Below are positions 1 through 6,528 of a stretch of 8,320 nt of DNA, piece by piece. The stretch spans positions 1 to 8,320 of the forward strand of contig JAEYUG010000098.1 in the NCBI GenBank assembly GCA_023432805.1, given 5' to 3'. A program made the position numbers and the translations under genes. Numbering within the stretch: position 1 is the stretch's first letter; every line of letters starts with the position of its first letter. The notes under the pieces were generated by a model. It did not search any database, was not told the DNA's origin, and was given only the letters and a program-made list of their open reading frames with translations. Origin of the DNA: Bacteroidota bacterium (lineage in GTDB: Bacteria; Bacteroidota; Ignavibacteria; SZUA-365).

Positions 1-94
1 CGCCCCCGGCCCGCGCGGCCGGGGTCTGTGCGGCGAGCGTGCCGGTGATGAAAAGCAGGGCAAGAAATGTGCGTGTGAAGTTCGAACGCGTCAT
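1..94 (-). CDS. Secreted protein of unknown function, N-terminal fragment (signal peptide only)
   Basis: Only the first 31 codons lie inside the window; the gene continues beyond base 1. The minus-strand ATG at 94-92 is the first possible start, because an in-frame TAG lies three codons upstream (103-101). The peptide begins MTRSNFTRTFLALLFITG and continues TLAAQTPAARAGG. That is a basic n-region, a hydrophobic core at about residues 9-20, and an A-x-A-like site before QTP, so it looks like a Sec signal peptide cleaved after about residue 22. No strong Shine-Dalgarno is visible. The gene is divergent from the formiminotransferase operon, with 387 bp between the start codons. The mature protein is not visible, so no function can be given. 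Confidence 0.6.
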   Translation of the reverse strand, partial: MTRSNFTRTFLALLFITGTLAAQTPAARAGG

Positions 95-173
95 GTGAGT
101 CTACGATGTGATGAAAACGATTGCATGCATTACAGAACAACAAGATACACCAGGCATTGGTTTCGGAACGGTC

Positions 174-267
174 GGTGGACGTCCTCGTCCACTCGAAAGG
201 AGGGTGGACGTCCTCGTCCACTCTTGACGGATGTTCAGTGGGTGCTGGGTGGACGAAGCCGTCCACC
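174..267. repeat. Three tandem REP-like short palindromes
   Basis: Three near-identical hairpins lie in a row. 175-192 is GTGGACG-TCCT-CGTCCAC, and 204-221 is the same hairpin again. 248-267 is GGTGGACG-AAGC-CGTCCACC, with an 8-bp stem. The first two belong to a perfect 21-bp direct repeat (174-194 and 203-223) with a 29-bp period. The third keeps the stem but changes the loop. The conserved stem with varying tetraloop and the intergenic position between divergent genes resemble REP elements, which are usually scattered by a RAYT (TnpA-REP) transposase acting in trans. No such gene is in the window. None of the hairpins is followed by a T-tract, so they are not obvious intrinsic terminators. 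Confidence 0.75.
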
Positions 268-290
268 GACCTGTCTGATACAACCAACAT

Positions 291-319
291 TTGACGCACG
301 AATCTGCGATTCGTTGCAT
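291..319 (+). promoter_or_regulatory. Candidate promoter of the formiminotransferase operon with a dyad in its spacer
   Basis: TTGACG at 291-296 matches a -35 box in 5 of 6 positions. Seventeen bases later TTGCAT at 314-319 is a poor -10 (3 of 6). Within the spacer lies a perfect inverted repeat, ACGAATC-TGC-GATTCGT (298-314), which could be an operator or just a hairpin. Transcription from here would leave a leader of about 155 nt before the ATG at 482. The weak -10 keeps confidence low. Confidence 0.3.
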
Positions 320-481
320 CGGGCACTGCGATTTCCCACCCCATCGCCGCCGGCGGCGGCTTCCCCCGGACGCGTGCGGTGGCGAATCATCGCCCCAACC
401 CCTATGTTGCCTTGTCGTGCGGAGTATCGCGTTTTCCATCTCTGCACGCATGGCGCACATCCCACAACACACCCACTCCTC
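320..481 (+). other. Leader region of the formiminotransferase operon, no gene seen
   Basis: This stretch precedes the start codon at 482. It holds a perfect 12-bp GC palindrome, GCCGCCGGCGGC (346-357), and a small hairpin GGCGA-ATCA-TCGCC (381-394). The last 20 bases before the ATG are rich in C and A and lack a Shine-Dalgarno. The frame of the downstream gene stays open through this stretch, but the translated extension resembles nothing in the enzyme family. I recognise no known riboswitch. Confidence 0.4.
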
Positions 482-2101
482 ATGCACAAAATCGTTGAAT
501 GCGTCCCGAATTTTTCAGAAGGACGTGACCAGAAGATCATCGACGCGATCGCCCAGGCAATCCGCGCAACCCCCGGCTGCACGCTGCTCGATGTCGATCC
601 CGGAAAATCCACCAACCGCACGGTATACACCTTCGTCGGCTCGCCTGAGGCGGTCGTCGAGGGTGCGCTGGCGTCGGCACGCGTGGCGCGCGCGTTGATC
701 GACATGCGCACGCATACGGGTGAGCATCCCCGCATGGGGGCGATGGACGTGTGTCCCTTCGTGCCGGTCGCGAACGTAACGATGGAGGAGTGCGTGGCCT
801 GCGCGCACGAGTTCGGACGCCGGGCCGCAGAGGAACTCGGCATCCCGATCTTCCTGTACGAGGCGGCGGCCACGCAGCCGCATCGCACCGCGCTCAAGCA
901 GATCCGCCATGGCGAGTACGAGGCGCTGGCCGAGCGCATCGTCATGCCGGAATGGACGCCCGATTTCGGCGACGCAGCCTTCGTGCCCGAATGGGGAGCG
1001 ACGGCCACGGGCGCGCGGTTCTTCCTGGTCGCCTACAACGTGAACGTGCTCGGCACGAAGGAGCAGGCGCATCGCATCGCGCTGAATCTGCGCGAACAGG
1101 GACGCGGCGAGGGCGAACCGGGACGGCTCCCGGCGGTCAAGGCCATCGGCTGGTTCGTCGATGAATACAACATGGCGCAGGTGTCGATGAATCTCGACAA
1201 CTACACGATCACACCCCCGCATGTGGCGTTCGAGGAGTGCGCCCGCGATGCACGCGAACTGAACCTGGCCGTGGCGGGCTCGGAGCTGGTCGGTCTGATT
1301 CCCCTCGAGGCCATGCTCATGGCCGCCGAACACTACATCGAGAAGGAGAATCTGTTCATCATCGACGAGCGCCAGAAGATCCGTCTCGTGGTCGAGCGGC
1401 TGGGACTCAACAGCGTCTCGCCCTTCGACCCCGACAAGCGCATCATCGAGTACATGATCGAACGCGAGGGCTCCGAACCGCTTGCCTCGATGAGCGTGCG
1501 CGGATTCGTCGAACTGCTCGGCGCGCGCACGTCGGCACCGGGCGGCGGATCCGCATCGGCGCTGATTGCAGCGATGGGTGCCGGACTCGGTGCGATGGTC
1601 GGCTGGATGACCTACGGCAAGCGCAAGTTCGAGGAAAAGGATGCCGTCATGCGCCGGCTCATCCCCCCGCTCGACGAGGCCATGCGCGCGCTCATCCCCA
1701 TGATCGACGCCGATACCAACGCGTTCAACGACTACATGGATGCGCTCGGCATGCCGAAGGATACCGACGAACACAAGGCGGCCCGCTCGGCGGCAATGCA
1801 GGCGGGACTCCGCAAGGCGATCGACGTGCCGCTTGGCACGATGCGCATCGCCGACCGCTGCTGGCCGGCGATGCTCGAGATGGCGGAGCACGGCAACATG
1901 GCCTCGAAGTCCGATCTCGAAGTCGGCGCAAAGTCGCTCGAAACGGGCATCTGGGGCGCCTACAAGAACGTGGTGATCAACCTCAAGGGCATCAAGGATC
2001 AGGATGTCACACTGCGTATCCAGGCCGAGGCCGACGCGTTGCTCGCCCGTGCAAAGGAGCAATGCATCGCCGTGCTCTCAGCCCTCGACGTGCGAGGCTG
2101 A
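482..2101 (+). CDS. ftcD: Formiminotransferase-cyclodeaminase (bifunctional, full length)
   Basis: This cytoplasmic enzyme of histidine degradation should transfer the formimino group from N-formimino-L-glutamate to tetrahydrofolate, then deaminate 5-formimino-THF to 5,10-methenyl-THF plus ammonia. The product is 539 aa; the mammalian fused enzyme has about 541. The N-terminal formiminotransferase domain starts with the family signature MHKIVECVPNFSEGRD. It carries GEHPRMGAMD with His82 at the position of the known catalytic histidine, and continues to about residue 325. The cyclodeaminase domain (about 335-535) shows a glycine-rich SAPGGGSASA loop (351-360) and the DADTNAFNDYM stretch (409-419), whose Asp411 probably matches the catalytic aspartate. 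The frame is open back to base 95, but the homologous N-terminus fixes the start at 482. There is no clear Shine-Dalgarno. No other hut gene (hutH, hutU, hutI) is in the window. It is the first gene of a three-gene operon, with 2 bp to the next start. Confidence 0.95.
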   Translation: MHKIVECVPNFSEGRDQKIIDAIAQAIRATPGCTLLDVDPGKSTNRTVYTFVGSPEAVVEGALASARVARALIDMRTHTGEHPRMGAMDVCPFVPVANVTMEECVACAHEFGRRAAEELGIPIFLYEAAATQPHRTALKQIRHGEYEALAERIVMPEWTPDFGDAAFVPEWGATATGARFFLVAYNVNVLGTKEQAHRIALNLREQGRGEGEPGRLPAVKAIGWFVDEYNMAQVSMNLDNYTITPPHVAFEECARDARELNLAVAGSELVGLIPLEAMLMAAEHYIEKENLFIIDERQKIRLVVERLGLNSVSPFDPDKRIIEYMIEREGSEPLASMSVRGFVELLGARTSAPGGGSASALIAAMGAGLGAMVGWMTYGKRKFEEKDAVMRRLIPPLDEAMRALIPMIDADTNAFNDYMDALGMPKDTDEHKAARSAAMQAGLRKAIDVPLGTMRIADRCWPAMLEMAEHGNMASKSDLEVGAKSLETGIWGAYKNVVINLKGIKDQDVTLRIQAEADALLARAKEQCIAVLSALDVRG

Positions 2102-2103
2102 CC

Positions 2104-2634
2104 ATGACCCGACGCCCCGACACCTCCGAACATTCGGCCTACCTTGGCCGCTACATCGCCACCGTTCCCGACGGCGACATCACCAGCACCCTTGACGCGC
2201 TCGGCCGCGAAACCGTGCACCTCCTCTCCGCCATCGGCGAGGAGGCCGCCGGTCATCGATACGCAGCGGACAAGTGGACCGTACGCAGCGTTGTCGGCCA
2301 TCTCATCGACTGCGAGCGCGTCTTTGCCTATCGTGCGCTGCGCATCGCCCGTGGCGATGCCACACCGCTTCCCGGCTTCGACGAAAACGCCTATGCGGCA
2401 GTGGCAGGATATGATGCCCGGTCGTTGGAAGACATCCTCGCCGAATTCGCGGGCGTCCGTACCGCAACCATCTCGCTGCTCCGCGGGCTTCCCCCGGAAG
2501 CCTGGTCCCGCATCGGCACCGCAAGCAACGCCCCCATCTCGGTCCGCGCCCTCGCCTGGGCCATCGCCGGACACGAACTCCATCATCGATCCATCCTTCG
2601 CGACCAGTATCGCGTCATTCGAGACCCCCGATGA
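2104..2634 (+). CDS. DinB-family (DinB/YfiT four-helix bundle) protein
   Basis: The product is 176 aa and resembles the DinB_2/YfiT-like superfamily, which includes metal-dependent thiol transferases (bacillithiol, mycothiol) and many uncharacterised stress proteins. Visible markers are KWTVRSVVGHLIDCERVFAYR (about 57-77) with His66, and GHELHHRSILRDQYR (156-170), where His157 and His161 form the HxxxH pair. Together these three histidines match the usual metal triad. Length is normal for the family. The start at 2104 is supported by GAGG at 2094-2097, six bases upstream, and by the length; the open frame further upstream lies inside ftcD and is a shadow. The stop overlaps the next start as ATGA. 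There is no signal peptide, so it is probably cytosolic. Substrate and thiol cofactor are not predictable. It is not the E. coli DinB DNA polymerase IV, which shares only the name. Confidence 0.88.
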   Translation: MTRRPDTSEHSAYLGRYIATVPDGDITSTLDALGRETVHLLSAIGEEAAGHRYAADKWTVRSVVGHLIDCERVFAYRALRIARGDATPLPGFDENAYAAVAGYDARSLEDILAEFAGVRTATISLLRGLPPEAWSRIGTASNAPISVRALAWAIAGHELHHRSILRDQYRVIRDPR

Positions 2635-5357
2635 AAGCAAAGAACGTCGTACGCATCAGCATCGCCATCATTGTCGGCCTCATCATCCTGCTCGGCGCGA
2701 CCGCCGAATTCGTGACCGACTACTGGTGGTTTCAGGACCTCGGCTACACCTCGGTCTTCTGGACGACCTACGAAACGAAATACCTGCTGTGGTTCGTGGG
2801 CTTCGTGGTCTTCCTGCTCGCCGCAAACCTGAACCTGAGCATCGCGCTCAAGGCCGCCCCGGCGCAGGACATCCAGGTCGATCCCCGCTTCGAAGCGCTG
2901 GTCACCGTCGCCGCGAAGATCATCCGCGGCGTGGCCTACTCCATCGCCGTCGTGCTTGCGTTCATCATGGCTTCCATGCTGAGTTCGTCGTGGATGAAGG
3001 TGCTCGCGTTCACACACGCGGAAGGATTCGGAGTGGCAGATCCCATTTTCGGGCACGATGCCGGATTCTACCTCTTCCAGCTGCCCTTCTATCAGGAACT
3101 CCGCACCTGGCTGATGGCCGCCGTCATCATGATCTTCGTGCTCGTGCTCGTCGTCTACCTCGTGCGGCAGGGCGTCGGCTTCGCCTTCGGCCGCCTCTCC
3201 ATCTCGAGCCGCGCACGCACGCATCTTGCCGCCCTCATCGGCGTCTTCGCCCTCGTGCTTGCCGCCAGCATCTGGATGGGCCGCTACGACGTGCTCACTG
3301 CGGCGCGGTCGGGCAGCTTCCACGGCGCGGGGTGGACCGATGAGCACGGCGCCATCCCTGCGGCGTGGATCATGGCGGTTGCCACTCTCGCCCTCGGGGC
3401 CCTGCTCGTGCGCGCCATCGTCACCGCGAACCGCCGCGGCATCATCCGCGCCGTCATCGTGTACGTCGCCGCCGGCATCGTCGTCGGTGGTGTATATCCG
3501 GCCCTCCTCCAGCAGTTCGTCGTCAACCCGAACGAGCAGAGCAAGGAACTGCCCTACATCACGAACAACATCAGGATGACCCGCTTCGCCTTCGAACTCG
3601 AACGCATCGCCGAGAAGAAGGTCGTGCCCGACAACATCCTCACCATGGCCGACCTGCGGGAAGACAGCGCCACCGTGCGCAACATCATGCTGTGGGATTA
3701 CCGTCCCCTCTCCAGCACCCTCGACCAGCTCCAGGTCATCCGGCTCTACTACACCTTCCCCGACGTCGACATCGACCGCTACCGCCTGCCAGACGGCAGC
3801 TTCCGCCAGGTGATGCTCAGCGTGCGCGAACTCGACCAGAACAAACTGCCGCAGAACGCCCGCACCTGGGTCAACCTCAACCTCGTGTATACGCACGGCT
3901 ATGGCGTGACCATGAGTCCCGTCAACCGCGTGGACGAAGAGGGACTCCCCGAATTCTTCATCAAGGACATCCCCCCCGCATCGAACGTCGGCGTGACCAT
4001 CGACCGCCCGGAAATCTACTTCGGTGAGAAGACCGACAAGCACGTCATCGTGAAGGGAGGAATCGAGGAATTCGACTATCCCCTCGGCGACAAGAACCAG
4101 ATGACCACCTACAAGGAGGATGCCGGCGTATCCGTCGGAAGCTTCATGCGCCGTCTCGTCTTTGCGATGCACTTCGCCGACATCAACATCCTCATCTCAG
4201 GATACATCACCGGCGAAAGCCGCATCCTCTACCGCAGGCAGATCATGGACCGCCTGCACACCATCGCCCCGTTCCTGACCTGGGACGAAGACCCCTACAT
4301 CACGGTCACCGACGGACGCCTCCGCTGGATCTGCGACGCCTACACCACCTCGCGCGTGTTCCCCTACGCCAAACCCTACAACGGCGTCACCTACATCCGC
4401 AATTCCGTCAAGGCCGTCGTCGACGCCTACAACGGGCGCACCGCATTCTACCTCTACAATCCGCAGGACGATCCCATCATCCGCGTCTACCACAACATCT
4501 TCCCCGAACTGTTCAAGGATCAGAAGGACCTTCCCGAGTCCCTCAAGGCCCACGTCCGCTATCCCCAGGATCTCTTCGATCTGCAGGCCAGCGTCTACGA
4601 GACCTACCACATGGAAGATCCCCAGGTCTTCTACAACAAGGAGGATCTCTGGAACGTCGCCAACGAGAAGCTCCAGAACGAAGTGCAGCAGATGGAGAGC
4701 TACTACGCCGTCATGCGTCTACCGGGCGAGCGCGACGAGGAATTCATCCAGATGCTGCCCTTCACGCCGAACCGCCGCGACAACATGATCGCCTGGCTCA
4801 GTGCGCGCAGCGACGGCGACGGCTACGGCAAGATGCTCGTCTACAAATTCCCCAAGCAGGCCCTGACCTACGGTCCCATGCAGGTCTCCGCCCGCTTCGA
4901 CCAGGATCCCTACATTTCCCAGCAGCTCACCCTCTGGAACCAGCAGGGCACGAGCGTCACACGCGGCCACCTGCTCGTGATTCCGATCAAGAACGACATG
5001 ATGTACATCCAGCCGATCTACCTGCAGGCTACCTCGGGCAAGATCCCCGAACTCGCCCGCGTGATTGTGGGATTCGGCAACAACATCGCCATGGAGCAGA
5101 CGTTGGATGCAGCGATGGCGCGTGTCTTCAGCGAGGGCACCACTCCCGAAATCATCCGGGGGAAGTCCTCCGATGCCGCAACCACCCAATCTGCCGACAC
5201 CCCACCCCGCAGCACGGATCTGCGTCAGCTCTCCCGCCAGGCCCTCGATCGCTATGATCGCGCGATCAAGGCACAGCGCGACGGCGACTGGGCCCGCTAT
5301 GGTGAGGAAATCCGTGCCCTCCGCCGCGACATCGAGCGCCTCATCGACTCGAAGTAA
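2631..5357 (+). CDS. UPF0182 family (COG1615) seven-helix membrane protein
   Basis: The product is 908 aa, the normal size for this uncharacterised family. Seven hydrophobic segments lie in the first third, at about 8-25, 51-71, 101-118, 160-178, 198-216, 244-264 and 271-291. A large domain follows that is probably extracytoplasmic. Family hallmarks are DPIFGHDAGFYLFQLPF (137-153), VNPNEQSKELPYI (298-310) just after the last helix, IYFGE (462-466), and a charged helical C-terminus with GDWARYGE (885-892), preceded by a Ser/Thr/Pro/Ala-rich linker at about 845-863. The ATG overlaps the DinB stop by 4 bp, which suggests translational coupling, and no strong Shine-Dalgarno is present. It is the last gene of the ftcD operon. 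Family function is not established. The family is best known from Actinobacteria, Cyanobacteria and some Deltaproteobacteria. Confidence 0.92.
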   Translation: MKAKNVVRISIAIIVGLIILLGATAEFVTDYWWFQDLGYTSVFWTTYETKYLLWFVGFVVFLLAANLNLSIALKAAPAQDIQVDPRFEALVTVAAKIIRGVAYSIAVVLAFIMASMLSSSWMKVLAFTHAEGFGVADPIFGHDAGFYLFQLPFYQELRTWLMAAVIMIFVLVLVVYLVRQGVGFAFGRLSISSRARTHLAALIGVFALVLAASIWMGRYDVLTAARSGSFHGAGWTDEHGAIPAAWIMAVATLALGALLVRAIVTANRRGIIRAVIVYVAAGIVVGGVYPALLQQFVVNPNEQSKELPYITNNIRMTRFAFELERIAEKKVVPDNILTMADLREDSATVRNIMLWDYRPLSSTLDQLQVIRLYYTFPDVDIDRYRLPDGSFRQVMLSVRELDQNKLPQNARTWVNLNLVYTHGYGVTMSPVNRVDEEGLPEFFIKDIPPASNVGVTIDRPEIYFGEKTDKHVIVKGGIEEFDYPLGDKNQMTTYKEDAGVSVGSFMRRLVFAMHFADINILISGYITGESRILYRRQIMDRLHTIAPFLTWDEDPYITVTDGRLRWICDAYTTSRVFPYAKPYNGVTYIRNSVKAVVDAYNGRTAFYLYNPQDDPIIRVYHNIFPELFKDQKDLPESLKAHVRYPQDLFDLQASVYETYHMEDPQVFYNKEDLWNVANEKLQNEVQQMESYYAVMRLPGERDEEFIQMLPFTPNRRDNMIAWLSARSDGDGYGKMLVYKFPKQALTYGPMQVSARFDQDPYISQQLTLWNQQGTSVTRGHLLVIPIKNDMMYIQPIYLQATSGKIPELARVIVGFGNNIAMEQTLDAAMARVFSEGTTPEIIRGKSSDAATTQSADTPPRSTDLRQLSRQALDRYDRAIKAQRDGDWARYGEEIRALRRDIERLIDSK

Positions 5358-5621
5358 GGTGAGGAGGACGCACGCGGGTCACGGCAAATTACCCCGAATC
5401 AGACACCGAACCCTGTAACAAAACCGGCACTCAACGTGTTTACAAGATGGAACGGCACGACGGCGGATCCCTCCTCGACAAATGATGGATAGACTCAATA
5501 CCCTCCCGATGAAAAGACTTACCCCGAGTGTCCGCCGAAACGATCGTCCTCGAAGCACCGCCTGATTGCCCTCCTCCCAGATCGGGCAGTGCGTACACCG
5601 GCAGCAATGCCAGGAACACAG
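5358..5621 (+). other. 3' intergenic region after the UPF0182 gene, no gene seen
   Basis: About 264 bases lie between the UPF0182 stop and the terminator hairpin. Only very short ORFs occur on the plus strand, such as a 27-codon one at 5482 without a ribosome binding site. Minus-strand frames crossing the region are Arg/Pro-rich and look like shadows. It may be a long 3' UTR, or it may hide a small RNA ending at the terminator. No convincing internal promoter was found. Confidence 0.5.
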
Positions 5622-5651
5622 AACGGAACCCTCCCCGGGTTCCGTTTTTTT
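5622..5651 (+). terminator. Strong Rho-independent terminator
   Basis: A perfect 10-bp stem, AACGGAACCC (5622-5631) and GGGTTCCGTT (5637-5646), encloses a 5-nt TCCCC loop and runs into seven T residues (5645-5651). On the opposite strand no U-tract follows, so it acts on plus-strand transcripts. It probably ends the ftcD-DinB-UPF0182 mRNA. Confidence 0.9.
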
Positions 5652-5665
5652 GATACTTTAGGTGT

Positions 5666-5884
5666 ATGGACACGCACAACGAACTTCCTACCCTCCCGCA
5701 CGGCAACGGAAGCGGAAACGGTCGGATCCAAGGCACTGGAGCCGGCACCGGATCTGATGACGCGGTCCGGCGCTTCCGCTTTGAAATTCGCGGTGGGGGA
5801 CATTTCTCCTGTCTCGGCCTCGGCTGTTCGGCATGGCTCGTGCTTCTCGGTCTGCTCTTCACCACATGGTTGCTGATGGGCTGA
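5666..5884 (+). CDS. Small C-terminally membrane-anchored protein, unknown function
   Basis: The product is 72 aa and I do not recognise a family. Residues 1-32 are polar and rich in Gly, Asn and Thr (GNGSGNGRIQGTGAGTGSDD). A short basic stretch, VRRFRFEIRGGGHF, leads to a hydrophobic segment at about 49-71 (LGLGCSAWLVLLGLLFTTWL) that ends two residues from the stop, so a tail-anchored inner-membrane protein is likely. Two cysteines sit at the membrane edge. Codon choice resembles the neighbouring genes, mostly G or C in third position. AGG lies four bases before the ATG, a weak ribosome site. The start is only 14 nt after the T-tract of the upstream terminator, so its promoter must overlap the terminator or it is expressed by read-through. 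It converges on the minus-strand cassette with 12 bp between stop codons. It could still be a chance ORF. Confidence 0.55.
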   Translation: MDTHNELPTLPHGNGSGNGRIQGTGAGTGSDDAVRRFRFEIRGGGHFSCLGLGCSAWLVLLGLLFTTWLLMG

Positions 5885-5896
5885 TGCAGGGTGCCG

Positions 5897-6148
5897 TCAT
5901 GGCGCGAGAATCATCTCACGATTGCGAAGAATCGAGGGGACGTCGGATTCGTACACGCGCACATGCCTGCGGTGCTCCGAGACGATGTAGGTCTCGCCGC
6001 TCGCATCACCGATGATGCGCAGGAGGCCGCTTCCGAGATAGACGAGCGGAACCCCGCGCTGCACGACCGGATTCGCTGGGAGATCCACCTTTGGCGCAGG
6101 GCGGCGGCGACGCACCGATCCCCCACAACATCCACCGGAAAAACTCAT
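5897..6148 (-). CDS. Small CCGG-starting protein, unknown function (last gene of the minus cassette)
   Basis: The product is 83 aa. The start is chosen at 6148 because AAGGAG (6161-6156 on the minus strand) lies seven bases upstream and the ATG overlaps the stop of the preceding gene as ATGA. A longer frame upstream runs through that gene and is a shadow. The protein opens MSFSGGCCGGSVRRRR, with adjacent cysteines followed by an arginine run. After a Pro-rich linker comes a likely small beta-barrel (about 32-83) with GVPLVYLGSGLLRIIGD and GETYIVSEHRRHVRVYESD. The overall plan recalls small phage-borne proteins with a Cys/Gly/Arg head and a short beta fold, but I cannot name a family with certainty. 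Translational coupling to the DUF1360-like gene suggests the two act together. Confidence 0.72.
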   Translation of the reverse strand: MSFSGGCCGGSVRRRRPAPKVDLPANPVVQRGVPLVYLGSGLLRIIGDASGETYIVSEHRRHVRVYESDVPSILRNREMILAP

Positions 6149-6465
6149 GACATGTCTCCTTCTCCTGATTCGAGGGGCAATGCGATTTCGAGAGCCGACG
6201 CGCCACCGGCGACGCCGAGTACGAGCAGCAGGCTGATGGGCTGCGGCTCGTAGATTGTCAGAACGGCCATGATGGCGATCCACACGGCCGCGCAGTGAAA
6301 ACAGGAAACGACACCGCCCATGCGCATCGCATACAGAAGACGCCGCGCGTGCACGAAGAGGCGGAAGGGGCCGCGCTCGTAGCAAAGCATCCGGGTCATG
6401 CGCCAGACGGCAAGCACCGAGAGGCAGAACCAGATCCAGACATCGGCCTCAGCATGCAAGAGCAT
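6145..6465 (-). CDS. DUF1360-like small membrane protein
   Basis: The product is 106 aa. It resembles the DUF1360 family of small, uncharacterised proteins found in varied bacteria and phages. The recognised pattern is WRMTRMLCYERGPFRLF (21-37), then a Cys pair in SCFHCAAVWIA (54-64), then hydrophobic segments. Likely membrane helices are about 9-27, 56-72 and 77-95. The start at 6465 has GAGG about six bases upstream. The stop overlaps the next gene as ATGA, and the ribosome site of that gene lies within the last codons here. It follows the Cys-rich protein gene after 63 bp that contain a stable hairpin. Function is unknown. The C55-x-x-C58 pair could bind metal or be redox-active. Confidence 0.72.
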   Translation of the reverse strand: MLLHAEADVWIWFCLSVLAVWRMTRMLCYERGPFRLFVHARRLLYAMRMGGVVSCFHCAAVWIAIMAVLTIYEPQPISLLLVLGVAGGASALEIALPLESGEGDMS

Positions 6466-6497
6466 GGCGAACCTCAGCGGCAGGTGGATGAGTGCGA

Positions 6498-6519
6498 CGA
6501 GGGGCGTTGCCGCCCCTCG
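6498..6519 (-). other. Intercistronic hairpin with GNRA tetraloop
   Basis: Read on the minus strand, this is a perfect 9-bp stem CGAGGGGCG-GCAA-CGCCCCTCG with a GCAA (GNRA) tetraloop. It starts 9 bases after the stop of the Cys-rich gene and ends 32 bases before the DUF1360-like start. No U-tract follows, so it is not a standard terminator. It could protect the upstream mRNA from 3' exonucleases or set different expression of the two halves of the cassette. Confidence 0.7.
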
Positions 6520-6528
6520 CCACTGGGA

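Noticed and set aside
174..267. CRISPR array
   Set aside because: Only three units, the repeats are short hairpins with 11-bp and 26-bp gaps instead of uniform spacers, and no cas gene is present.
95..481. N-terminal extension of the formiminotransferase frame back to base 95
   Set aside because: The frame is open, but the extension is Arg/Pro/Ser-rich, runs through the REP-like hairpins and is not part of the family. The conserved KIVECVPNFSEG start and the 539-aa length fit an ATG at 482.
515..2062. 515-aa open frame on the minus strand inside ftcD
   Set aside because: It is a shadow of a GC-rich third position: His/Arg/Asp/Glu-rich, no recognisable domain, and fully inside a confident gene.
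1237..2103. Fusion of the DinB-like protein to a long upstream region in the same frame
   Set aside because: The upstream part lies within ftcD in another frame and is Arg/Ala-rich noise. The 176-aa product from 2104 has normal DinB length and a ribosome site.
2583..4172. 529-aa open frame on the minus strand inside the UPF0182 gene
   Set aside because: It is very rich in His, Asp, Glu and Gly, the usual translation of an antisense GC-rich frame, and shows no domain or ribosome site.
5482..5565. 27-codon plus-strand ORF (MMDRLNTLPMKRL...) in the 3' region of the UPF0182 gene
   Set aside because: No ribosome site, no distinctive sequence, and a length common by chance.
5440..5865. 141-aa minus-strand open frame across the terminator
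   Set aside because: It reads through the terminator hairpin, is Pro/Arg/Ser-rich, has no ribosome site and overlaps a better plus-strand candidate.
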